A stretch of 6,082 nucleotides of DNA. It comes from JAVBUP01 sp031555175. Lineage in GTDB: Bacteria; Bacillota_I; Bacilli_A; Erysipelotrichales; Coprobacillaceae. The notes beneath the pieces were generated by a model that did no database searches, was not told the origin of the DNA, and worked only from the letters and a program-made list of their open reading frames with translations. Both the position numbers and the translations under genes were made by a program. Below are positions 1 through 5,050 of the stretch, piece by piece (position 1 is the first letter of the stretch; each line of letters begins with the position of its first letter). The stretch spans positions 1-6,082 of the forward strand of contig JAVBUP010000013.1 of assembly GCA_031555175.1 (NCBI GenBank), in the 5' to 3' direction.

Positions 1-54
1 TAGAGCCATGGCAATACTCTCCTCTAAATGGACGTGCCATAAAATAAAATCAAA

Positions 55-66
55 AGAACAGGTTCT
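55..66. promoter_or_regulatory. Small inverted repeat upstream of the AbiEii gene
   Basis: AGAAC and GTTCT form a perfect 5-bp dyad with a 2-base centre. A possible -10 (TATAGT, 72-77) follows, but no convincing -35 was found. The dyad lies 35 bp before the AbiEii start. AbiE loci are known to be autoregulated by the antitoxin binding inverted repeats, but those normally lie upstream of the antitoxin gene, so a link here is only a guess. The 2-base spacing does not fit the GAAC-N4-GTTC LexA box of Gram-positive bacteria. A 10-bp dyad in AT-rich DNA can occur by chance. Confidence 0.2.
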
Positions 67-100
67 ATTTATATAGTAACAAATAAATAGAAAGGAAAGT

Positions 101-1006
101 ATGATTTTAGTACTCAAGGTACACTATTATCATACAAGAAAGCATATGCAAGTAATTGAACAGATGTTAAGTAAATATGATACAAACTCAATAGAAGCTA
201 AAAAGAATGCAATTAAAGAGATTATGCAAGAGATAGTACTTTGTGGTTTAGCAAGATCTGGTTTTTTCAAAGAAGCTGCTTTTTATGGGGGAACAGCGTT
301 AAGAATATTCTATGGCTTAGATAGATTCTCAGAAGATTTAGATTTTACACTTATCTATCCAAACAATGATTTCGACTTTGGTAAGTATTTTCCTATTCTA
401 GAAAATGAAATAGCATCTTATGGGATGAACTTTAAAGTAGAAGAAAAGATAAAGTCATTTGATTCTAATATTAAATCAGCGCTTTTGAAAGGAAATACCA
501 AGGAGCAATTCTTAACATTTTATCCTTCCTCAAGCGATTCATTGAAAGTAATACACAATGAAGTAATAAAAGTAAAGTTAGAAATTGATGTGAATCCTCC
601 TCAATTCGCAACAACAGAAAATAAATTTGGTTTGTTGCCTTCACCTTATCAAGTAAGAGTATATGATATACCATCTTTATTTGCTGGTAAAATACACGCA
701 ATTATTTGTAGACTATGGAAGGAAAGAGTAAAAGGACGTGACTTATATGATTACATTTTTTACCTAACATTAGGGGCAAAGGTTAATTTAAAGCACTTAA
801 AAAGCAGATTGATACAGTCGAATTATATAGATGATGATTTTGAACTTACAATTGAATCATTAAAAGAAATCCTTAAAGAAAAGTTTGAAGCAATAGATTA
901 TCTTAGTGCAAAGTCGGATGTAATGCCATTTATTAAGGATATCAAATCACTAGAACTATGGGATAAAGATTTCTTCATTGATATCACTGGACGATTGTCT
1001 GAGTAA
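101..1006 (+). CDS. AbiEii-family nucleotidyltransferase toxin (type IV toxin-antitoxin)
   Basis: This is a 301-residue protein of the AbiEii / nucleotidyltransferase family (DUF1814-type, MNT-fold). Characterised relatives transfer nucleotides onto RNA (MenA-type enzymes modify tRNA acceptor ends) and arrest growth or abort phage infection. Visible motifs: the GG[ST] loop at residues 63-65 (YGGTALR), the catalytic acidic pair in RFSEDLDF (D79, D81), a third acidic strand KLEID (E161/D163), a helix SLFAGKIHAI (192-201), and KGRDLYDYIF (211-220), the conserved Lys-Gly-Arg-Asp motif. All catalytic motifs look intact and the length is usual. AAAGGAAAG at 91-99 supports the ATG at 101. However, the first 15 residues do not look like the family, and ATG 146 (HMQVIEQML...) would give a more typical N-terminus with a poorer ribosome site. 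The gene ends in three consecutive TAA codons. No AbiEi antitoxin is visible; it could lie just outside the left edge. Family call is firm; substrate is inferred. Confidence 0.93.
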   Translation: MILVLKVHYYHTRKHMQVIEQMLSKYDTNSIEAKKNAIKEIMQEIVLCGLARSGFFKEAAFYGGTALRIFYGLDRFSEDLDFTLIYPNNDFDFGKYFPILENEIASYGMNFKVEEKIKSFDSNIKSALLKGNTKEQFLTFYPSSSDSLKVIHNEVIKVKLEIDVNPPQFATTENKFGLLPSPYQVRVYDIPSLFAGKIHAIICRLWKERVKGRDLYDYIFYLTLGAKVNLKHLKSRLIQSNYIDDDFELTIESLKEILKEKFEAIDYLSAKSDVMPFIKDIKSLELWDKDFFIDITGRLSE

Positions 1007-1076
1007 TAATAACTATCTAGTCATGATTTTATTAAACTCACTTCGATTCCCATCAGTCACCACATATAAAAAATAT

Positions 1077-1102
1077 ACCAACTCCCATGAGTTGGTTTTT
1101 TT
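1077..1102. terminator. Rho-independent terminator, probably bidirectional
   Basis: A perfect 8-bp stem (ACCAACTC / GAGTTGGT, loop CCAT) is followed on the plus strand by a run of seven T, overlapping the last stem base. It would end AbiEii transcription about 70 nt after the stop. Read on the minus strand, the same stem is followed by TATATTTTTTATA, so it could also end transcription of the exported-protein gene whose stop is at 1192. The stretch 1103-1191 holds only AT-rich sequence with no further signal that I can see. Confidence 0.85.
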
Positions 1103-1191
1103 AATAGATTATTGATTTACTAAATTTATTATAATAATTTTATAGGCAAAAGAGTTCATAAAGACTTTTATATAGTGATATTTATTATACA

Positions 1192-1845
1192 TTATTGGGC
1201 TAATCTATAATCAAAAGCACGTGAGTATACATACTGTGTAACAAAATAATCATTAGTTCCGGATAAAGTGCTTGTATGTATCCCATCCCATATATAGATT
1301 CTATACTCTTCTAGTTTGTACTGATTATTTGCCCATAGTTTTACATATTTATTTAGCATACTGCTTGGTTGTAATGGGCAATCATAAGTAGCGGCTGCTG
1401 ACTTAGTTCCAGGAGTTAAACTTAAGCTGAATGAAGCTGAGATGTATGGGTTACCAACTGCTAAACCTAATCCAACACTGATGCTCCCAGCACTTGTGGA
1501 AGAATCTTTTACACATATTGATCCTCCACCGCTTCCCAAGTTTACACCGCCTGCTAACTGTCCAAATACTAAATTCCATATATTAGGGCTTTTAATCTCT
1601 GATCTACCAGTAGATCTGCTAGTGTAATATACATCGCCTATACCCATTACCATTGCCTGACCACTTGATTTGCTTCGTAAATATAAGCTCATTGCTTCTT
1701 CTTGTGCTGATGTTCTATTTATCTCAAGCTGCTCTTCGCTTACAAGTAGATATTGAACATCATCATAAGAATCATTTGCAATTACATTCACTGACAAAAA
1801 GCCAAATACTAACATAAAACTTGTCAAAATTTTAAGTAATTTCAT
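1192..1845 (-). CDS. Secreted protein of unknown family with an amphipathic beta-hairpin-like segment
   Basis: A 217-residue protein with a clear signal peptide: positively charged start (MKLLK), hydrophobic core at about 6-21, and a likely cut after VIA (residue 23). The start is well fixed by AGGAGGT at 1852-1858, with seven bases to the ATG. I do not recognise the family. The mature part has an acidic, polar start (24-60), then a Gly/Ser-rich centre (about 96-146), then an aromatic-rich C-terminus with W171, W186 and many Tyr. Residues 121-130 and 134-144 alternate hydrophobic with Ser/Gly/Thr residues on either side of a GNP turn, the pattern of an amphipathic beta-hairpin. There are only two cysteines (C111, C156), which could pair outside the cell. 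It is divergent from the exported protein at 1940. It could be a pore-forming or surface-binding protein, or merely a beta-rich structural protein; function is not established. Confidence 0.85.
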   Translation of the reverse strand: MKLLKILTSFMLVFGFLSVNVIANDSYDDVQYLLVSEEQLEINRTSAQEEAMSLYLRSKSSGQAMVMGIGDVYYTSRSTGRSEIKSPNIWNLVFGQLAGGVNLGSGGGSICVKDSSTSAGSISVGLGLAVGNPYISASFSLSLTPGTKSAAATYDCPLQPSSMLNKYVKLWANNQYKLEEYRIYIWDGIHTSTLSGTNDYFVTQYVYSRAFDYRLAQ

Positions 1846-1866
1846 ATAATTACCTCCTATAATCTA

Positions 1867-1895
1867 ATAATAATCCAAAATGTTAGCGATTTCAA
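1867..1895 (-). promoter_or_regulatory. Sigma-A-like promoter for the secreted 217-residue protein
   Basis: On the minus strand TTGAAA (1890-1895) is separated by exactly 17 bases from TATTAT (1867-1872), close to the consensus TTGACA-17-TATAAT. The transcript would begin near 1860, immediately before the AGGAGGT ribosome site at 1852-1858, so the leader is very short. Confidence 0.7.
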
Positions 1896-1912
1896 TAGCA
1901 AATTAGTAATTA

Positions 1913-1923
1913 TATGATATAAT
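1913..1923 (+). promoter_or_regulatory. Possible -10 elements for the plus-strand exported protein
   Basis: Two overlapping -10-like hexamers occur: TATGAT (1913-1918) and TATAAT (1918-1923). The first has TTTCAA at 1890-1895 in the -35 position with 17-bp spacing, the same six bases that form the -35 of the opposing gene. A start from the second would leave almost no leader before the GGTGAT ribosome site at 1930-1935. The -35 matches are poor, so transcription may be weak or need an activator, and the opposing promoters probably compete. Confidence 0.4.
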
Positions 1924-1939
1924 AATTGTGGTGATTAAA

Positions 1940-2341
1940 ATGAAAAATATGAAGAGAAGCGCATTGTTATTTTGCATATTAATGATTGGAATAGCAATAG
2001 GAATTATTATTGGTAACTATGAGTTCGCTTTTGCTAAAGAGTTAAGAGGGACTTATATGTATGATATTAACACAAAATCTGAGTGGCTTAGTGTTGATAC
2101 TGATGAGGAACGCTATTTTTTCTATGACCCAACTGAGCAACTTCTAGGTTGCTATAGCTCAGAAGGCGAAATTGTTGAGATTTCTGATTCAACATTTAGG
2201 TTAGTAGGCGGAGATTTAGATAATTATGTTATATATTTTCATGATAAAGAGAAGATGGTGCTTATAAGTTTGGACCATGAGAGATCTCTGTCATTTACGA
2301 AGACTAGCTCAATACCAACTTATATGGTAATTAATGAGTAA
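1940..2341 (+). CDS. Small exported or membrane-anchored protein of unknown family
   Basis: A 133-residue protein. I prefer ATG 1940 over the in-frame GTG codons at 1928 and 1931, because GGTGAT (1930-1935) is a good ribosome site at proper spacing for ATG 1940 and would lie inside the longer version. Residues 8-25 form one hydrophobic segment after a basic start (MKNMKR). A possible signal-peptidase site follows AFA (residue 32), so the protein may be secreted or stay anchored with its C-terminal part outside. The rest is acidic and looks beta-rich (RGTYMYD at 36-42, then repeated short hydrophobic strands with turns such as YDP and GGDLDN), which could be a small beta-barrel or sandwich. 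I do not recognise the family. It is divergent from the secreted protein at 1192-1845, and the two are framed by terminators, so a functional pairing is possible but unproven. Confidence 0.75.
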   Translation: MKNMKRSALLFCILMIGIAIGIIIGNYEFAFAKELRGTYMYDINTKSEWLSVDTDEERYFFYDPTEQLLGCYSSEGEIVEISDSTFRLVGGDLDNYVIYFHDKEKMVLISLDHERSLSFTKTSSIPTYMVINE

Positions 2342-2375
2342 ACTTAACATTAATTTCACTATAATTAATAATTAA

Positions 2376-2430
2376 AAAAGATTCTACATCATCTATTCAC
2401 ATAGATAGTAGAATCTTTTATTTTATTTTT
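2376..2430. terminator. Long bidirectional rho-independent terminator between convergent genes
   Basis: A perfect 12-bp outer stem (AAAAGATTCTAC 2376-2387 / GTAGAATCTTTT 2408-2419) encloses a second perfect 6-bp hairpin (ATCTAT 2391-2396 / ATAGAT 2401-2406, loop TCAC). T-rich tracts follow on both strands: TTTTATTTTATTTTT on plus, TTTTTTAATT on minus. It lies between the plus-strand exported-protein gene (stop 2341) and the minus-strand methyltransferase (stop 2423) and should serve both. Confidence 0.9.
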
Positions 2431-3178
2431 GTGCCACGATTAAGAAACGATGAATAGTTCCATCAATGGAGTCATTCATTTCAAGAATTTCTTGTGCCTT
2501 GAATAATTGATCAATGCAGTCTCTAACATTGAAGTTTGGAAACTCCCATTCAATAATATGAGCAAACCATACAAGTGCACCTACATTATAGAAGTGTATT
2601 GGTCTATATGCTTCTTGTTGTTTGATAATTGAAAATCCAACTTTATTGAACATTGAGACTTGGTCTTTCAATGTTGATCCTAATGGGGTGTAAAGAGCAT
2701 CTGGTAATAATAGTTTGATAAGTTCTTTATCGTTATCTCTACCAACCTGTTGGGTAATAAATAGGCCACCAGGTTTTAAAACACGATATAATTCATTAAT
2801 ATCATATTCACCATGTCTATTAATAATAAGATCAAAAGATTTATCTTCAAAAGGCAACATTATACCATCACTTTCTTTGAAGTCTATTCCTAGAGGTAGT
2901 AATACTTCTTTACATAGGGCAACATTAGGCTCATAGCCTTCAGTAGCACTGGTATTGAGAAATGGATGCTTTAATGTTAATAAGAACTCTCCACCACCAG
3001 TATCTATATCAAGTAATTTGTGATCATGAACTCTATATTCATTGATAACCTTCTCATAATCCCATGGTAAATCTTCCTCCTCTTTATATCTATCATTGAT
3101 ATGTGAGAAATCCCACCCGTGAATATGAGCTATTTCTTCTTCGTAATACCATTCTTTTATTAACTGTTCTTTTTTCAT
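2423..3178 (-). CDS. Class I SAM-dependent methyltransferase
   Basis: A 251-residue Rossmann-fold methyltransferase. The SAM-binding motif I is LLDIDTGGGE (residues 55-64). Motif II-like EGYEPN (80-85) would place the acidic residue that holds the ribose. LPFEDKSFDLIINRH (108-122) is the motif IV strand, and RVLKPGG (132-138) with ITQQVG (141-146) is the motif V/VI region. The N-terminal IAHIHGWDFSHI (16-27) and C-terminal VGALVWFAHIIEWEFP (199-214) match, from memory, a widespread Bacillota family of small methyltransferases that has no assigned substrate. Length is usual and nothing is missing. AGGAGT at 3186-3191, seven bases before the ATG, fixes the start. It lies downstream of the transporter gene in the same direction. 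It may be co-transcribed with the transporter or use its own weak promoter. Whether it modifies a small molecule, RNA or protein cannot be read from the sequence. Confidence 0.92.
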   Translation of the reverse strand: MKKEQLIKEWYYEEEIAHIHGWDFSHINDRYKEEEDLPWDYEKVINEYRVHDHKLLDIDTGGGEFLLTLKHPFLNTSATEGYEPNVALCKEVLLPLGIDFKESDGIMLPFEDKSFDLIINRHGEYDINELYRVLKPGGLFITQQVGRDNDKELIKLLLPDALYTPLGSTLKDQVSMFNKVGFSIIKQQEAYRPIHFYNVGALVWFAHIIEWEFPNFNVRDCIDQLFKAQEILEMNDSIDGTIHRFLIVAQK

Positions 3179-3203
3179 TTTAACTACTCCTATCTATGTC
3201 AAT

Positions 3204-3232
3204 TTTATAGTAGGGTGCAGTTAACTGGCTAA
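3204..3232 (-). promoter_or_regulatory. Possible promoter for the methyltransferase gene
   Basis: On the minus strand TATAAA (3204-3209) is preceded at 17 bp by TTAGCC (3227-3232), a poor -35. The perfect palindrome CAGTTAACTG (3218-3227) lies in the spacer and touches the -35, a position where an operator would act. The same bases form part of the long inverted repeat at 3214-3273, so this region may work as DNA, as RNA, or both. A start near 3197 would leave a short leader before AGGAGT. Confidence 0.35.
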
Positions 3233-3273
3233 TTGTGCTCGGTACTAGATGCCAGTATTACTATAACTGCACC
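3214..3273 (-). repeat. Two-tier inverted repeat with a competing alternative stem
   Basis: GGTGCAGTTA (3214-3223) is the exact complement of TAACTGCACC (3264-3273). Directly inside, ACTGGC (3224-3229) matches GCCAGT (3251-3256). This gives a 16-bp hairpin with a 7-base bulge (3257-3263) and a 21-base loop (3230-3250). A second stem, CTCGGT (3238-3243) with ACCGAG (3271-3276), uses three of the same bases, so the two folds exclude each other. No T-run follows on the minus strand, so it is not an ordinary terminator. It lies between the transporter and the methyltransferase and could be an RNA switch, a processing or stability hairpin, a protein operator, or a small palindromic repeat element. 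Confidence 0.7.
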
Positions 3274-3299
3274 GAGTATTTAAATCGTAGAAGCTTCAT
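3261..3299 (-). CDS. Possible 12-residue leader peptide upstream of the methyltransferase
   Basis: On the minus strand an ATG (3297-3299) opens a 12-codon frame, MKLLRFKYSVQL, ending in TAG at 3261-3263. AGGATGGTGA lies upstream at 3307-3316 with seven bases of spacing, an acceptable ribosome site. The last codons overlap the 5' arms of both alternative stems of the inverted repeat at 3214-3276. Ribosome position on this frame would therefore decide which stem can form. That arrangement resembles the leader peptides of inducible resistance genes, but the methyltransferase ribosome site is not clearly inside either stem. Very short frames with a fair ribosome site arise by chance, so this remains tentative. 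Confidence 0.25.
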   Translation of the reverse strand: MKLLRFKYSVQL

Positions 3300-3319
3300 A
3301 ATGAATTCACCATCCTATT

Positions 3320-3337
3320 TAAATAATACATTATTTA
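3320..3337. repeat. AT-rich perfect dyad downstream of the MFS gene
   Basis: TAAATAAT (3320-3327) and ATTATTTA (3330-3337) are exact complements around a 2-base centre. It lies 27 bp after the end of the transporter gene. With a 2-base loop and no following T-run it is a poor RNA terminator, and no better terminator is present after the transporter. It may be an operator-like site or chance in AT-rich DNA. Confidence 0.35.
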
Positions 3338-3363
3338 GTCTTGTGGAATCAAGTTTTATTGAA

Positions 3364-4518
3364 TTAGTCCAAGATTGGGCTTTTGAGTTTTAGATAAATG
3401 CAGAATGCGATAGCTAGTACCTGAATGCAACCAAGCAATAAGAAAATAGAATGGGCATTTAAGTACATACTACCAAACATTGTTAATGTCATGGTACCAA
3501 GAATTGATACCAAAGCATTATTTAAAGAAATAGCAGTCACTCTACTATTGCTTGGAATCTTATTATTTATCAATCCCATAATAGCTGGGAATAACAACCC
3601 ATATCCTATACCATGTAAGGCGGTAACGATTAGTATTGGAAATTTGTATGGAAGAAAGAAATACGTAAGGAAACGTATTGCATTAACACTAGCTGCTAAA
3701 ATAAGTGCATTTTGAATAGTGATTTTCTTTATGATTTTATCAGAAAAAATCATCATTGGCACCTCAATCCCAGCAGAGATTAGAATTAATGTTCCTAAAA
3801 ATGTTAAATCCATATTGGCGTAATCAACCACATATAAACTTAAGAAAGTATTAGTAGTCGCCACTCCACCAAGTATTAAAATACTGCAAATTGTAATGTT
3901 TATAAATTCTTTATTTTTTAATAGTTGCTTATAGACGTTTTGATTGTTGGAGACAGTCTCTTCTATAACACTGTTAGTATTTCCCCCAATATTAGGAAAT
4001 TTAGCTATTAAGAAAAGTGTTAAAAAAGTGCATATTGCCAATACATAGAATATTACGGATAAGCCAAAAGTCTGAGTAAGTATCCCACCTACTTGACCGG
4101 CTACAGCGTAGGCTAATGATCCACAAGAACGAATTGTACCATAGGAAGTATTATTTCGTTTAGTAAATTCTAAAGTAAAGTTATCTGCAAGAGGAACAGC
4201 TGTTTGATAAAAGAAGATAAATAGAATATAAGTTATTACTAACAGAATAGAATTCATTATTGGCATACCAAAAATGAATAAAATATTTATTAGTAATGAA
4301 ATAAATGCAGTTCCAAATAGTACTTGTTTATACTTCTTTGTCTTATCACTAATATATGCGAAGAAGTTTTGAGAAATCAAACCTACTACTGGAATAAATG
4401 ACATCATAGTTGTTACTTGAGCAGCAGTTAAAGCTGTTTCTTGAGTAAAGAATAATATGATGAAACTTCCGAAGATACCCATTCCAAAATAATAAAGTAA
4501 ATAATATAAATAAAACAT
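3364..4518 (-). CDS. MFS transporter, 12 membrane segments (MFS_1-like / LacY-NupG-like branch)
   Basis: A 384-residue very hydrophobic protein with about twelve membrane helices in two halves joined by a polar loop near residues 175-200. The loop between helices 2 and 3 keeps the MFS signature Asp with basic residues (YISDKTKKYK, 55-64), though the usual Gly is absent. YGTIRSCGSLAYAVAG (126-141) resembles the YGxxRxWGSxG signature of the MFS_1-like group, which includes sugar and nucleoside proton symporters as well as exporters, so direction and substrate are open. A longer frame starts at TTG 4539, but ATG 4518 is preferred: AAAGGA lies about 12 bases upstream, somewhat far, and the predicted transcript start near 4540 leaves no ribosome site for TTG. 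It is divergent from two MerR regulators, which suggests ligand-dependent control, and lies upstream of the methyltransferase with no clear terminator between them. Confidence 0.9.
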   Translation of the reverse strand: MFYLYYLLYYFGMGIFGSFIILFFTQETALTAAQVTTMMSFIPVVGLISQNFFAYISDKTKKYKQVLFGTAFISLLINILFIFGMPIMNSILLVITYILFIFFYQTAVPLADNFTLEFTKRNNTSYGTIRSCGSLAYAVAGQVGGILTQTFGLSVIFYVLAICTFLTLFLIAKFPNIGGNTNSVIEETVSNNQNVYKQLLKNKEFINITICSILILGGVATTNTFLSLYVVDYANMDLTFLGTLILISAGIEVPMMIFSDKIIKKITIQNALILAASVNAIRFLTYFFLPYKFPILIVTALHGIGYGLLFPAIMGLINNKIPSNSRVTAISLNNALVSILGTMTLTMFGSMYLNAHSIFLLLGCIQVLAIAFCIYLKLKSPILD

Positions 4519-4546
4519 AATAATTAAAATTCCTTTCAAGTTTGTC

Positions 4547-4576
4547 TTTATAGCAAATAAAGTTTTAATACTTTAT
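4547..4576 (-). promoter_or_regulatory. Extended -10 promoter of the MFS gene with an upstream dyad
   Basis: On the minus strand TGCTATAAA (4547-4555) is an extended -10. No good -35 is visible at 16-20 bp. Instead a 7-6-7 dyad, ATAAAGT (4557-4563) / ACTTTAT (4570-4576), fills the space between the -10 and where the -35 should be. MerR-family activators typically bind a dyad exactly there and correct a poor promoter. The site is a plausible target of one of the two neighbouring MerR proteins; this is inference. Confidence 0.5.
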
Positions 4577-4578
4577 AT

Positions 4579-4607
4579 AAGATGTTATAATATATGTATA
4601 ACATCTT
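4579..4607 (+). promoter_or_regulatory. Extended -10 promoter of the merR pair inside a perfect 11-bp dyad
   Basis: TGTTATAAT (4583-4591) is a consensus extended -10 reading towards the regulators; the transcript would begin near 4598. It is embedded in a perfect inverted repeat, AAGATGTTATA (4579-4589) / TATAACATCTT (4597-4607), with a 7-base centre. A protein bound to this dyad would cover the -10 and the start site, the usual layout for repression, so autorepression of the regulator operon is likely. Confidence 0.6.
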
Positions 4608-4621
4608 CGAGTAACTCGAAG
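4605..4621. repeat. Third dyad in the MFS/merR control region
   Basis: CTTCGAGT and ACTCGAAG are exact complements around a single A. It directly abuts and overlaps by three bases the right arm of the 4579-4607 dyad. As DNA it may be a second operator; in the regulator transcript it would form a 7-bp hairpin with a UAA loop about 30 nt before the merR start codon. It has a clearly higher GC content than its surroundings. Confidence 0.5.
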
Positions 4622-4651
4622 GCAAATGTTTTTGTAAGAAAGGTGAAAAAT

Positions 4652-5008
4652 ATGTTAACAGTAAAAGAAGTTTCAAAGGTAGTAGACTTATCGGAGCATA
4701 CAATTAGGTATTATACAGATAAAGGTTTAATCCCTATGATCAAGAGAGATAAGAATAATAATAGGGTATTTGATGATGAATGTATTGGTACTCTAATCAC
4801 AATAAAATGCTTAAAAGATACTGGTATGCCTCTTGATGAAATAAAAAAATACATACATTTATATTTAGAAGGTGAATCAACGTTTGATATTAGATATAAA
4901 ATGATTGTAAAGCAATATGAAATAGCAAAAAAACAATTACTAGAAGCAGAAGATAGGGTCGAGTTTCTCAAAAATAAAGTTGCTCTATATGAATCACAGC
5001 ATAAATAA
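4652..5008 (+). CDS. MerR-family transcriptional regulator, AdhR-like size and cysteine
   Basis: A 118-residue regulator. The winged-helix MerR domain is at 1-70: MLTVKEVSKVVDLSEHTIRYY has the two helices and the invariant Arg-Tyr-Tyr, DKGLIP starts the wing, and NNNRVF (35-40) is the typical wing end. Residues 75-115 form a charged coiled coil for dimerisation, with no separate ligand domain. C53, in the stretch IKCLKDTGM, falls where the B. subtilis aldehyde sensor AdhR has its reactive cysteine (alignment from memory); C44 is the only other cysteine. An in-frame GTG at 4643 exists, but AGGTGA at 4641-4646 overlaps it and serves ATG 4652, which also gives the usual MerR N-terminus. It is divergent from the MFS gene and followed after 42 bp by a second MerR gene, probably in one operon. 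The effector is unknown. Confidence 0.93.
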   Translation: MLTVKEVSKVVDLSEHTIRYYTDKGLIPMIKRDKNNNRVFDDECIGTLITIKCLKDTGMPLDEIKKYIHLYLEGESTFDIRYKMIVKQYEIAKKQLLEAEDRVEFLKNKVALYESQHK

Positions 5009-5050
5009 GAAATTATTAAGTATTTATTATCTTTAGGTAGGTGACTAGCA

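Noticed and set aside
1..40. Minus-strand frame starting MARPFRGEYCHG, like the MARPLRxEY start of REP-associated IS200-like transposases
   Set aside because: There is no ribosome site upstream of the ATG, the similarity stops after nine residues (no GAxYH follows), and only 13 codons are visible.
3..47. Plus-strand frame of 14 codons ending in TAA at 45-47 (EPWQYSPLNGRAIK), possibly the end of an upstream gene
   Set aside because: It is too short to identify, and an open frame of this length at a window edge is expected by chance. It could be the end of an AbiEi gene, but nothing in the residues shows it.
1042..1062. TTCGATTCC...CACCA resembles the T-loop and CCA end of a tRNA, as in attachment sites
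   Set aside because: The distance from TTCGATT to CCA is two bases short of a real tRNA, the 5' T-stem does not pair (ATGGG is absent), and no other tRNA part lies upstream. No second copy was seen in the window.
1442..1627. 61-codon plus-strand frame
   Set aside because: It lies wholly antisense inside the signal-peptide-bearing gene at 1192-1845, with proline-rich composition from the reverse complement and no ribosome site.
3425..3715. 96-codon plus-strand frame
   Set aside because: It is antisense to the MFS transporter, whose hydrophobic code produces such shadow frames; it lacks a ribosome site and family features.
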